A stretch of 64,000 nt of DNA from Phaeodactylibacter luteus (GTDB lineage: Bacteria; Bacteroidota; Bacteroidia; Chitinophagales; Saprospiraceae). Positions 26,174-34,757 of this stretch are shown here, one piece after another; the stretch's first letter is position 1; the number at the start of each line of letters is the position of its first letter. The stretch lies in assembly GCF_007993045.1 (NCBI RefSeq), contig NZ_VOOR01000007.1, forward strand, positions 62,001 to 126,000, read 5' to 3'. Below the pieces are notes generated by a model. The model did not search any database, had not been told where the DNA came from, and worked only from the letters and a program-made list of their open reading frames with translations. A program made the translations under genes and the position numbers.

Positions 26174-28267
26174 ATGCGCCAGGCTTTTTCCTTACTGTTG
26201 ACGATCCTGCCCTTTTTGGGAAACGCCCAATCTGACACCCTGCAGCCCGTCAGCTCGCCCGAAGAGCAGATCATCGAAGACTACCTCCAAAGCATAGAGG
26301 CCGAAGGGGACTTCGACTTCAACACCATTTTCGAAGAGCTCGAGTACTTCCGCGACAACCCTCTCGATCTGAACGGCGCTAACGAAGGCGACCTCCAAGC
26401 CTTGAAACTCCTCTCCGATATTCAAATCCTGGACCTCATCAACTACCGCAGGCAAGCAGGGGACCTCATATCGGTGTATGAGCTGCAGGCTATCCCCAGC
26501 TTCGACCTGCTGACCATCCGGCGCATCCTGCCCTTTGTAGCCGTTGGGGGCGGGCTAGACGACTATCAGACCAGCCTGGGGAAAATGCTGGCCCAAGGTA
26601 AGAACGAGCTCTACCTGAGGTGGTTCCGGATACTGGAAGAACAGCAAGGCTATACCCCGCTCGGGGAAGGGCAGACCGGCAGCCGCTACCTTGGCGACCC
26701 CAACCAGTTCTATATGCGCTACAAGCACAGCTACAGCAACCGGCTGAGCTATGGTTTTACGGCGGAAAAAGACCGGGGCGAAGAGTTTTTCAAAGGCAGC
26801 AACCCTTATGGCTTCGACTTCTACTCTGCCCACTTATTCCTCAAAGATTACAGCAAGCGGATCAAAGCCATTGCCCTTGGCGACTATGCCGTAAGCTTCG
26901 GGCAGGGGCTCATCCTCTTTTCTGGTTTTGGGGCGGGCAAAAGCTCTGCGGTGATGAACATCAAGCGCACCGCCCGTACGCTCCGCCCTTACACCTCTGT
27001 CAATGAAGCCAACTTCCAACGCGGGGCTGCAGCGACCATAGGCCTATCCGACCAGCTTGAGCTCACTGCCCTGGCTTCCCTGCGCAACCGGGGCGCCAAC
27101 CTTCTGGAAGCCGACACTACCGATCTGGAAGAAGCAGAACTGCGGCAGGCCACCTCCCTCGACCTGGCCGGGCTGCACCGCACCCCAAACGAGATCGCCC
27201 GCGAGAACGCCATCCAACAGCTTACCTTAGGCGGGCAGCTCAAATGGAACCACAGCCTCGGGCATATTGCACTGAACACCCTCTATGAAAACCTCAATGC
27301 CGACCTCACCCAATTCAGGCCCGCCCCATTCAATCAATTCGATTTTACTGGCAACACCCTCTTTAATGTCAGCTTGGACTACAGTTTCATCTTTCAGAAT
27401 TTCAACTTTTTCGGAGAAACCGCCCGCAGCGCCAACGGGGCTATGGCCACCACCAACGGCCTGCTGATGGGGCTCGACCGCAGGGTGGACCTCGCGCTGC
27501 TTGTGCGCCACTTCCCCCGCGATTACCAGGCCCTCAACGCCATACCCTTTGCGGAAACGCAGGGCGGGCAAAACGAGACCGGCGTTTACCTGGGCATTGA
27601 GGCCCGCCCCCACCCCAACTGGCGCTTGAGCGCCTATTTTGATACTTGGCGCCACCCCTGGCTCCGCTTCAATATCGATGCCCCTTCTACAGGGTACGAA
27701 TACCGGGCACGCCTTACTTATTTCCGCAAACGCGATTTCGAAGCCTTTTTGGAAGTAAGGGATGAGCGCAAAGCACAGAACGTAGATAAAATCGAAGGCA
27801 ACAATGATGCCATCGTTGAACGGCAAGTTTTCCAAACCCGACTCCACCTGGCCAAAAAGGTGGCCCCCAGCCTGGAGCTGCGCAGCCGCATTGACGTCGG
27901 TTTTACAGACAACGAAATCAATGAACGGCAGGAGGGCTTCGCGATCTACCAGGATGTCCTTTTCAAGCCGCGAGGGTTCCCACTTTCCTTTACCGCGCGC
28001 TATGCCCTATTTGACACCGATGGGTTCCAAACGCGCTTTTATTCCTTTGAGAACAACCTCCTGTACACCTATGGCATCCCTTCCTATTTCAACCGGGGCA
28101 GCCGGTATTACATCAACCTGCGCTACCGGGGCATCCGCAACCTGACCCTGGAAGCCAGGATTGCACAGACTTTTTGGAAAAACCAAGATACCTTCGGAAG
28201 CGGGAACGAAGCCATCAACGGGCAGACCCGGACTACCGTAGGCGCACAGATCAAGTACCAATTTTAA
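26174..28267 (+). CDS. Helix-hairpin-helix / outer-membrane barrel protein
   Basis: A 697-residue exported protein. The start at 26174 gives MRQAFSLLLTILPFLGNAQ, a clean signal peptide; longer in-frame starts overlap the previous gene. Residues about 60-125 form tandem ComEA-like helix-hairpin-helix motifs (LNGANEGDLQALKLLSDIQI, then VYELQAIPSFDLLTIRRILP). The remaining 550 residues are rich in aromatic, alternating strands (LYLRWFRILEEQQGYTP, RLSYGFTAEKDRGEEFFKGS) and end in GAQIKYQF with terminal Phe, as in outer-membrane barrels. HhH motifs bind DNA without sequence preference in ComEA, so a periplasm-facing DNA-binding head on a pore is conceivable. It is followed after 22 bases by a patatin gene. 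Confidence 0.75.
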   Translation: MRQAFSLLLTILPFLGNAQSDTLQPVSSPEEQIIEDYLQSIEAEGDFDFNTIFEELEYFRDNPLDLNGANEGDLQALKLLSDIQILDLINYRRQAGDLISVYELQAIPSFDLLTIRRILPFVAVGGGLDDYQTSLGKMLAQGKNELYLRWFRILEEQQGYTPLGEGQTGSRYLGDPNQFYMRYKHSYSNRLSYGFTAEKDRGEEFFKGSNPYGFDFYSAHLFLKDYSKRIKAIALGDYAVSFGQGLILFSGFGAGKSSAVMNIKRTARTLRPYTSVNEANFQRGAAATIGLSDQLELTALASLRNRGANLLEADTTDLEEAELRQATSLDLAGLHRTPNEIARENAIQQLTLGGQLKWNHSLGHIALNTLYENLNADLTQFRPAPFNQFDFTGNTLFNVSLDYSFIFQNFNFFGETARSANGAMATTNGLLMGLDRRVDLALLVRHFPRDYQALNAIPFAETQGGQNETGVYLGIEARPHPNWRLSAYFDTWRHPWLRFNIDAPSTGYEYRARLTYFRKRDFEAFLEVRDERKAQNVDKIEGNNDAIVERQVFQTRLHLAKKVAPSLELRSRIDVGFTDNEINERQEGFAIYQDVLFKPRGFPLSFTARYALFDTDGFQTRFYSFENNLLYTYGIPSYFNRGSRYYINLRYRGIRNLTLEARIAQTFWKNQDTFGSGNEAINGQTRTTVGAQIKYQF

Positions 28268-28289
28268 CCCGTGAGCTAAACCAGACACC

Positions 28290-30131
28290 ATGGAAACCTC
28301 TTCTTACCCTACCTTCAAAATCGGCATTGCGATGGCTGGGGCCGTCTCCGCAGGCGCCTATACCGCAGGCGTCATCGATTACCTCTTGGAAACCCTCTCC
28401 AAGTGGGAAAAAGCCAAAGAAAAAAACAAACAACTAGGGCCAGAGCACCCCGACTACGACCCTAGCGTGCCTATGCATGATGTGGTCATTGAGGTACTAG
28501 GGGGCTCCTCAGCAGGGGGCATGACCGCGGCCATCACTTCGCTCGGGCTCCACGAGGGCATACGCCCTATCAATACGGACAACCCCGACAAGGTGCAGAA
28601 CAAGCTCTACGAAGCTTGGGTTGGGCTAAATGATCAGGGCGACGGGCCCATGTCTACCCTCCGGCAAATGCTGACCGATACGGACATTAAAAACCAAGGC
28701 GGGGTGATCTCCCTGCTCAATTCGCAGCCGATAGATGCTATTGCCGACCGAGCGAGCCAGCTGAGCCGTGTGGCCCCTGTCCCTGATTATATTTCCAGCG
28801 ACCTTGAGGTGATCCTGACCATTACCAGCCTGCGGGGCATCCCCTTGGCCATCAACTTTTTTGATGAGGTCAAAAGGGCCCCAGATGCAGAGCCGCCCAA
28901 GCCCGCTCACCGCATGTTCCTCCACAAAGGCATTGCGCACTTCAAAGCCTGCCAGGAGGGCGATCAGCTGCCCGCCCATACCCTGCCTTTCAACCCACGC
29001 GAAGCCAGCCACCGGCAGGCATTGCTCGAGGCCGCCAAAGCTACGGGCGCCTTCCCCCTTGGGCTCGCCCCACGCCACCTTACCAATACGGGCAAGCCCT
29101 ACATCAAGGCTATGGTAGAGCGGATGTTCACCCCTCGGCCAGGCGAGGGAGCCAAACCGCTGCCCAATCAGGGCCTCCGTATCGATATCGAAGACGAGCA
29201 GTTCAACTTTTATGCCGTAGATGGCGGAACGGTCAACAACGAGCCCTTTGGTGAAGTCATCCGGGCATTGGATGAAAAATGCGCCCACGACCCCGGCAAG
29301 AACTATGCCGTGCTCATGATCGACCCTTTCCCCAATTTCGAAAATGCTGCTGCACCGCCCGACCAGCACAACCCAAAGCTCATACAGCTGGTACCTGAAG
29401 TGCTTGGCGCCATCCGGGGGCAGGCCATGATGAAAGAGAGCGACCTCGTGGGCGGGCTTTCAACCGACCACACCTTGCGCATGGTATTCCCCTCCCGCAG
29501 GGAAAACGGGGAAAAGGACCCCTACCCCATCTCCTGCGGCTCTTTAGACGGGTTCGGCGGTTTTTTCAGCCGGGGGTTCCGGGAGCATGACTTCCAGCTG
29601 GGGCGCAAAAATTGCCAAAGCTTCCTGCGGCATTATTTTTGTATCCCAACGGCCAAAGCTGGGGCCGACAGCGTGTTCCAAAGCTGGGACGCCTACAGCC
29701 CGAAGCATCAGCGCTTCTATAGTGAGCCCGTAGATGGGTACCCCATCATACCCGATATGGACTACGACAACCGGCGGGAGGCCAATCCGGAAATCCCTAC
29801 GCCTGTGCGGCAAAAGATCAGCCCTTCCGCCCTGTTTAGCTTGGAAAAGGAAATTGAGGGGCGCCTGAAAAATGTCCTGCTGAACGCCAACCGATACGAA
29901 AAAACGCCTCCCACTCCGGAGCAGGAAGCCCTTGACCTGGCTGTACAGCGAATTTTGCGCAAGCACAACCAAAAAGCAAAAGAAGGCGGTTTTTTCTCTA
30001 TGCTCCTCAATGGGGCACTGAAGTGGCTCTGGACAACTTTTGGGGCAGGAATAGCTGCGCGGAAGCTCACCCGGGAAGTCCTGAAAACCATCCTTGCCGA
30101 TTTCCACAAACGGGGCCTTCTTAACGATTAA
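28290..30131 (+). CDS. Patatin-like phospholipase family protein
   Basis: A 613-residue protein with a patatin-type Ser-Asp dyad lipase domain: the glycine-rich oxyanion motif GIAMAGAVSAGAYTAG at residues 11-26, the nucleophile elbow GSSAGG near residues 72-77, and the second catalytic motif DGG (AVDGGTVNNEP) near residue 313. There is no signal peptide. It is about twice the size of simple patatins; the C-terminal third has no assignment. Start ATG 28290 lies 22 bases after the HhH-barrel gene. Expected activity is acyl-ester hydrolysis of phospholipids or a related lipid. Confidence 0.85.
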   Translation: METSSYPTFKIGIAMAGAVSAGAYTAGVIDYLLETLSKWEKAKEKNKQLGPEHPDYDPSVPMHDVVIEVLGGSSAGGMTAAITSLGLHEGIRPINTDNPDKVQNKLYEAWVGLNDQGDGPMSTLRQMLTDTDIKNQGGVISLLNSQPIDAIADRASQLSRVAPVPDYISSDLEVILTITSLRGIPLAINFFDEVKRAPDAEPPKPAHRMFLHKGIAHFKACQEGDQLPAHTLPFNPREASHRQALLEAAKATGAFPLGLAPRHLTNTGKPYIKAMVERMFTPRPGEGAKPLPNQGLRIDIEDEQFNFYAVDGGTVNNEPFGEVIRALDEKCAHDPGKNYAVLMIDPFPNFENAAAPPDQHNPKLIQLVPEVLGAIRGQAMMKESDLVGGLSTDHTLRMVFPSRRENGEKDPYPISCGSLDGFGGFFSRGFREHDFQLGRKNCQSFLRHYFCIPTAKAGADSVFQSWDAYSPKHQRFYSEPVDGYPIIPDMDYDNRREANPEIPTPVRQKISPSALFSLEKEIEGRLKNVLLNANRYEKTPPTPEQEALDLAVQRILRKHNQKAKEGGFFSMLLNGALKWLWTTFGAGIAARKLTREVLKTILADFHKRGLLND

Positions 30132-30140
30132 CCAGGCAAT

Positions 30141-30163
30141 AAAAACCGTGTTTCCCGGTTTTT
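30141..30163 (+). terminator. Intrinsic terminator after patatin gene
   Basis: AAAAACCG (30141-30148) pairs with CGGTTTTT (30156-30163) around a 7-base loop, so the T run is part of the stem. It lies between the patatin gene and the small barrel gene. Confidence 0.6.
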
Positions 30164-30186
30164 AGACCGAAACAATTGGATACCAT

Positions 30187-30885
30187 ATGATGCCCAAAAC
30201 GGTATGGGTGCTGCTAGCCCTTTTGACGAGCACCTCTCTGGCCGGGCAGGCCGAATTCTCTTGGGGGGTTGAGCTCTACCCCAACTTCAGCAGCCGGAGG
30301 CTCGTAGCTCAGACTACTGAATTTGACCAGGAAGAAGCAGACCGCCTGGAGAACCTGGAGGTAGCCCGTTTCTCTTATTCAGCGGGGGTAGCCGGATATT
30401 GGCGTACGGACCGGATTGGGTTCAAAACCGGGCTTTTCTTCACCGAATCAGGGTACGAGACCCGGCGGCAGGAAATCGACCCCAGGGAGGGAGCCCCCAA
30501 TGGGGCAGACAGCAAGCGGGTGCAGTATGCCCATCAGTACCTCGAAATCCCGGGGGAGCTGCTCTTTTACCAAAACCTGAATGCCAAAAATGATTTCTTG
30601 TTCAGCATGGGCATCTCCGCTGCCGTCAACCTCAGCAACCGTGAGCGGACGACTTTCCTGATTGGGGATACCAATGACCGGCAAACCCAAACAGCGCCTG
30701 GCAACTTTGCCAGCTTGGGCTTTAGCTTTATTTCCGGGCTGGGCTGGGAGCACCGGTTTGCTCAGTTTTCACTTTCCCTACAGCCTACCTTCCAATTTTG
30801 GCTGCGCGGCCTGCTCAACGATGAGTCGGCTATTTTCAACCGCAACCTCTACAGCGTTGGGCTTAGGGCAGGCGTCAAATTCTGA
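30187..30885 (+). CDS. Outer-membrane beta-barrel (porin-family) protein
   Basis: A 232-residue exported protein with signal peptide VWVLLALLTSTSLAGQ and a PorT/OmpW-like eight-strand barrel pattern: FSWGVELYPNFSSRR, FSYSAGVAGYWRTDRIGFKT, YLEIPGELLFYQNLNAKND and the C-terminal SVGLRAGVKF. Such proteins are very common in Bacteroidota and have no specific assigned role. It ends one base before the stop of the convergent decarboxylase gene, with no terminator between the two. Confidence 0.75.
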   Translation: MMPKTVWVLLALLTSTSLAGQAEFSWGVELYPNFSSRRLVAQTTEFDQEEADRLENLEVARFSYSAGVAGYWRTDRIGFKTGLFFTESGYETRRQEIDPREGAPNGADSKRVQYAHQYLEIPGELLFYQNLNAKNDFLFSMGISAAVNLSNRERTTFLIGDTNDRQTQTAPGNFASLGFSFISGLGWEHRFAQFSLSLQPTFQFWLRGLLNDESAIFNRNLYSVGLRAGVKF

Positions 30886-30886
30886 C

Positions 30887-32305
30887 CTAAACTACCTCCC
30901 GGATTTTGTCAAGCAGCCCCCGCAAATGTGTTTCCTCAGTATGTGGGCTGGTGAGGGTTACCCGTAGGTAAAGCTCTTCCTTTAGGATGGTCTGTACGAT
31001 ATAGTAGGCCCCGTCTGCAAGGAGGGCCTCCCTGATCCGGGCATTGCGAGCGCTCCGCTGCTCCGGTGGCAGACGGTCTGGCGCATACCTGAAGCAGACG
31101 ATATTGCACTGCGGCCTTAGGGCCAGCTCAAAATCAGGAGCCGCTTCCACAAGCCGCCCAAGGGTTTCGCCGTTGGCCATGACTTTGTCGAGGTAGGCCT
31201 CCCAAAGGCCCATGCCATAGGCTTGCCATAGCGTCAGCACTTTGACCCCTATCATATATTTGGTGCACTCGAAAGTACGCTTGGCCAGGTTTTCCCACTC
31301 TTCTTCCGTCTGCCCAGCCCATAGATAGTGGGCACGCTGGCTGAAAGTGCGGTACGCCTGCCGGCCTTCTTTGTAAATCAGTGCGGTGGCCAATACAGGC
31401 GTCAGCAGCATTTTGTGAAAATCCATGGCTACGGAATCTGCGCGTGACAAGCCAGACAGTACGTGCCGGTGGCGGGGCGAAAAAGCTAAGGCTGCGCCAT
31501 GGGCGCCATCTACATGGAACCAAAGACCGTTCGCTTCACAAAATGCTGCTATGGCATTGAGGTCATCAAAAGACCCGGTAGAGGTAGAGCAGGCACTGCC
31601 CACCACTGCGATCACTTGCTGCCCTCGGGCTTCAGCATCCGCGAGGAGCCCGGGCAAAAGGTCTGCCCGCATCTGGTACTTTTCATTGACCGGCACCTTG
31701 ATGATGCCGGCTTCTCCCCAACCCATAATCCGTACTGCGCGGTCTACGCAGTAATGCGCTTCTTCTGAGACCATTAGGGCCAGGGGCTGGGCCTGCCCCT
31801 CCGACCAGACCGCCTCCCTCGCTTTGACGCTGCGGGCCGTGAGCAGGGCAGTAAGGTTAGCTAGGGTACCCCCAGAGGTGAGCACCCCGCCCGCTTCAGG
31901 GCCGAACCCCATTTGCTGGGCCACCTTTTCCGTGACCACCCGCTCGATAGCGGTGCTGGCCATGCCCATTTCGTAAACCGCCATGCCATTGTTCAGCAGC
32001 CCATCAAGCAGGCTGCCCAGCGCGGCCAAGGGCGCAGGCGGGCTCACCTGATGCCCCATGTATTGCGGATGGTGCAAGTGGACAGATTGGGCAAGTATGG
32101 CCCCGAACAAATCTTCTGTAGGCTGTGGCTGGCCCGCTACCGACTCCCAGTAGGCGTAGGCCTCTTGCGCAGGGCGATAAGCAATGGCTTTGGGTGCCTC
32201 CCCCGATTGGTTTTCCTTCAGAAAATCAGCGAGCTGATCAACGATACGGTGTGCGGTATTGCGGAAGGCCTCCGCATCATAAGCTTTTTCCAGTATTGAG
32301 TCCAT
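30887..32305 (-). CDS. Group II PLP-dependent amino acid decarboxylase
   Basis: A 472-residue cytoplasmic pyridoxal-phosphate enzyme of decarboxylase group II (aromatic amino acid, glutamate, 2,4-diaminobutyrate and aspartate decarboxylases). Key motifs: TSGGTLANLTALLTAR, WFHVDGAHGAALAFS (PLP-binding Asp and stacking residues), and DFHKMLLTP with the Schiff-base lysine near residue 298. The N-terminal region HLHHPQYMGHQVSPPAPLA is typical of the group. Substrate cannot be assigned; tyrosine/DOPA, diaminobutyrate and aspartate are all possible. It is 18 bases downstream of galactokinase on the same strand, probably one transcript, though no metabolic link is evident. Confidence 0.9.
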   Translation of the reverse strand: MDSILEKAYDAEAFRNTAHRIVDQLADFLKENQSGEAPKAIAYRPAQEAYAYWESVAGQPQPTEDLFGAILAQSVHLHHPQYMGHQVSPPAPLAALGSLLDGLLNNGMAVYEMGMASTAIERVVTEKVAQQMGFGPEAGGVLTSGGTLANLTALLTARSVKAREAVWSEGQAQPLALMVSEEAHYCVDRAVRIMGWGEAGIIKVPVNEKYQMRADLLPGLLADAEARGQQVIAVVGSACSTSTGSFDDLNAIAAFCEANGLWFHVDGAHGAALAFSPRHRHVLSGLSRADSVAMDFHKMLLTPVLATALIYKEGRQAYRTFSQRAHYLWAGQTEEEWENLAKRTFECTKYMIGVKVLTLWQAYGMGLWEAYLDKVMANGETLGRLVEAAPDFELALRPQCNIVCFRYAPDRLPPEQRSARNARIREALLADGAYYIVQTILKEELYLRVTLTSPHTEETHLRGLLDKIREVV

Positions 32306-32323
32306 AGCAACAAGCTTCGATGG

Positions 32324-33493
32324 TTAGGCAGCAGGGATATCACGGATGATGTCTGTCCCATCTGTTATTTCCACTTCGTAATGATCTGCATTGAGAGAAA
32401 ACGCCCGGTAGTATTCCCGCTTGGCATGTTTGATGAACTTTGCCTTCGCACTGCCGTGCACTAGGTTAAGGGTGCAACCGCCAAAGCCGCCGCCCATCAT
32501 TCTGGCCCCTGCCACCCCTTCAAACTCATTGGCCAGATCTACCAGGAAATCCAGTTCCCGGCAGCTCACTGCATACTCCTCGCTAAGGCCTTGGTGGGTT
32601 TGAAAAAGCAACTGCCCCAAATCTTCCATACGCCCCTCTTTCAGGCAATCCACAGCTTTGCACAAGCGCTCATTCTCCGCCAAGACAAAGCGGCAGCGCC
32701 GGTAAGCCACCTCGCCCATCTCGGCCCGCGCAGCATCAAGCTGTGCAAGGCTAACATCCCTAAGAGAAGCAACATTGGGCGCTGCTTGTTGTACCGCAGC
32801 TACCCCTTGGCGGCATTCCATCACCCGGTCCTTGTAAGCAGAATTGGCCAGCTCATGTGACACACCGGTGTTCAACAGCACCAGCTCGTATTCGCCCAGC
32901 GCTAACGGGATGTACTCATAGTGCAGGCTGCGGCAGTCCAACTTCAAGGCATGGCCGCGCCGCCCCAGCAAGCTGGCGAACTGGTCCATGATGCCTCCTG
33001 GTATGCCGATAAACTCTTGGGAAGAGCGCTGTGCGAGACGGGCCAGCTCCTGCCGGGGCTTTTGCAAGTTAAAAAGGCTGCAGATGCCCAAGGCAAACCC
33101 AGCTTCCAACGCAGCGGAAGAGCTGACGCCTGCCCCAATGGGGATATCCCCACCGAAGACCAAGTCGATGCCCTCGAGCAGAACATCTTCCTTCTGCAGC
33201 TGTTCAAGGATGCCCATTAGGTAATTGGCCCAGCCTTGGGGGCCCGGCTTCAGGTCGTCCAGAGAAAAGTGGGCTTCCTCCCCCACATCCAGCGCATGGA
33301 AGTGGCACTCATTGGTGCCATTCTCAGCCAGTGCGAAGAACAGGTTTTTGTCTATAGCTGCTGGGAGTACAAACCCTTCGTTGTAATCGGTGTGCTCCCC
33401 GATGATATTGATCCGGCCACAAGCTTTGACCAGCAGGGGCGACCCGGAAAAGTGGGCCTCGAAGGCTTGGTGGACGTCCAAAAGCGTATGCAT
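32324..33493 (-). CDS. galK: Galactokinase
   Basis: GHMP-family kinase that phosphorylates galactose at C1 in the Leloir pathway. The galactokinase signature GRINIIGEHTDYNEGFVLP is near residues 26-44, the ATP motif GAGVSSSAALEAGFA near 125-140, and ARMMGGGFGGCTLNLV near residue 340. The start at 33493 (MHTLLDVHQAFEAHF) gives 389 residues; an in-frame extension to 33589 runs into a repeat copy. A TATATTGCGGC motif 12-24 bases upstream is a likely promoter. No galT or galE is present here. Confidence 0.95.
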   Translation of the reverse strand: MHTLLDVHQAFEAHFSGSPLLVKACGRINIIGEHTDYNEGFVLPAAIDKNLFFALAENGTNECHFHALDVGEEAHFSLDDLKPGPQGWANYLMGILEQLQKEDVLLEGIDLVFGGDIPIGAGVSSSAALEAGFALGICSLFNLQKPRQELARLAQRSSQEFIGIPGGIMDQFASLLGRRGHALKLDCRSLHYEYIPLALGEYELVLLNTGVSHELANSAYKDRVMECRQGVAAVQQAAPNVASLRDVSLAQLDAARAEMGEVAYRRCRFVLAENERLCKAVDCLKEGRMEDLGQLLFQTHQGLSEEYAVSCRELDFLVDLANEFEGVAGARMMGGGFGGCTLNLVHGSAKAKFIKHAKREYYRAFSLNADHYEVEITDGTDIIRDIPAA

Positions 33494-33504
33494 ACCTTTA
33501 TTTT

Positions 33505-33518
33505 TGCCGCAATATAGC
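33505..33518 (-). promoter_or_regulatory. Candidate promoter of galK
   Basis: On the minus strand the leader reads TATATTGCGGCAAAAATAAA just before the start codon. It resembles the TAnnTTTGCGGCAAAA sites before the cystathionine-synthase-like gene (56956) and the barrel gene (43469), with the TA one base closer. Confidence 0.3.
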
Positions 33519-33569
33519 CAACTTGGCTCAGCCTCAGACAAGGTTTTAGCGAAAAACGGAGAGCGGATG

Positions 33570-33718
33570 CTTTTGGGCCGAGCAGGCAATAAAACCGGAC
33601 TAGCGCTGCGGAGGGGTGGCCAGCCCGATAGGGCCGAGCGGATAGCGAGCCCCGTAGCATAGCGACCGTGCCGTCAGGCAGGGTAGGCCCCAAGTGGACA
33701 TCTGGCCTGTGCCAAAAT
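33570..33718 (-). repeat. Repeat family A, copy 4
   Basis: A minus-strand copy of about 150 bases in the gap between the YheT-like gene and galK. It keeps CTATGCTACGGGGCTCGC and the GGCCCTATCGGGCTGGCCAC segment; the outer ends (GGCACAGGCCAGATG and TTGGGCCGAGCAGGC) are less well kept. It carries only spurious reading frames. Confidence 0.8.
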
Positions 33719-33782
33719 GGGCTTGTAGCGGCGTAGCCTTGGCCCGTGAAGGGATTGGTGGATAAAGCGCCTGTCTCCTGTG

Positions 33783-34751
33783 CTAAGAAAGGTGGGAAGC
33801 CGCGAACTCCAGCGCCCGGTGCTCCGACCAAGCTTGGGCGTTGCCTGGCCAGGAAAAACCTACATGCCCGCCTTGATGGGGGCGTTCGAGGTACAACAGG
33901 GGGTGAGACCGGCACAGGCTTACCGGGGAACAAGCCTCCGGCAGGATGGGGTCGTTCATGGCATTGACCAGCAGTGCAGGGCGGGCCGTCTCCCCCATAT
34001 AGTTTTTGGCAGAGGCTTGCCGGTAAAAATCAGCGGCATCGCGGTAACCTCCGAGCGGGGCAGAAAACAGCTCATCGAACTCTCTCCAATACTGGATGTC
34101 TTTCAGTTTTTCAGCGGGGAGGCGCCCAGGGAAGCGGCGGGCCTTCTCTTTCACCTTCTCGCTCAGGCTGTTGAAAAAACGCCGCTTGTAGAAACTATTG
34201 CCCGGAAACTCTAGCGCATCTACACTGGCTTTCAGGTCACAGGGGGAAGAGAAAGCAATGCCGCCCCGGACAGGCTCCGGCACGGCTTTACCCTTAACCC
34301 CCAGGTATTTGAGCAGAATACTGCCGCCCATGCTAAAGCCTACCAATACCACACGATCGTACTGCCCTTTGCCCAGGGCATGCTCGATCACATAGCCGAT
34401 GTCTTCTATATCCCCGTGGTTGTACATACGGAAGGAGCGGTTCATTTCCCCGGAGCAGCTGCGGCAGTTCCAGGCCAGCACATCCCAGCTGCTGCGGGCA
34501 AAAGCATTGGCCATCCCTTTCATATAGTGGCGGGTGCTGCTGCCCTCCAGGCCATGAGTGAGCACCACCAACTGCCGGTGCCCGGCCTGCAGCCAATCCA
34601 GGTCCAGAAAATCGCCATCGGGCAGAGTGATGCGCTCTCTGCTGTAGGGCGTCGCCACCCGGCGCAGGAGGGCAGGCAGCACGGTCTGCAGATGCCCATT
34701 GAACTGATAGCGGGGAGCACGGGTGTAGGATGAGGAAGGGAGGACAGGCAT
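33783..34751 (-). CDS. YheT-like alpha/beta hydrolase
   Basis: A 322-residue hydrolase of the YheT/UPF0017 group. The start region RAPRYQFNGHLQTVLPALLR is the typical YheT opening, followed by VVLTHGLEGSSTRHYMKGM and the nucleophile elbow VGFSMGGSILLKYLG near residue 138; the catalytic His is in HQGGHVGF near residue 297. It lies 6 bases after the first CotH gene (same strand), so it is co-transcribed with the two CotH genes. Substrate unknown; family members act on esters or acyl chains. Confidence 0.88.
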   Translation of the reverse strand: MPVLPSSSYTRAPRYQFNGHLQTVLPALLRRVATPYSRERITLPDGDFLDLDWLQAGHRQLVVLTHGLEGSSTRHYMKGMANAFARSSWDVLAWNCRSCSGEMNRSFRMYNHGDIEDIGYVIEHALGKGQYDRVVLVGFSMGGSILLKYLGVKGKAVPEPVRGGIAFSSPCDLKASVDALEFPGNSFYKRRFFNSLSEKVKEKARRFPGRLPAEKLKDIQYWREFDELFSAPLGGYRDAADFYRQASAKNYMGETARPALLVNAMNDPILPEACSPVSLCRSHPLLYLERPHQGGHVGFSWPGNAQAWSEHRALEFAASHLS

Positions 34752-34757
34752 GAGCCA

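Noticed and set aside
33746-33967. Short frames in and around repeat copies (also 23671-23856, 56829-56984, 6181-6300, 51980-52135)
   Set aside because: They translate the repeat core and so recur at each copy in different frames; they lack start context and are not conserved as proteins.
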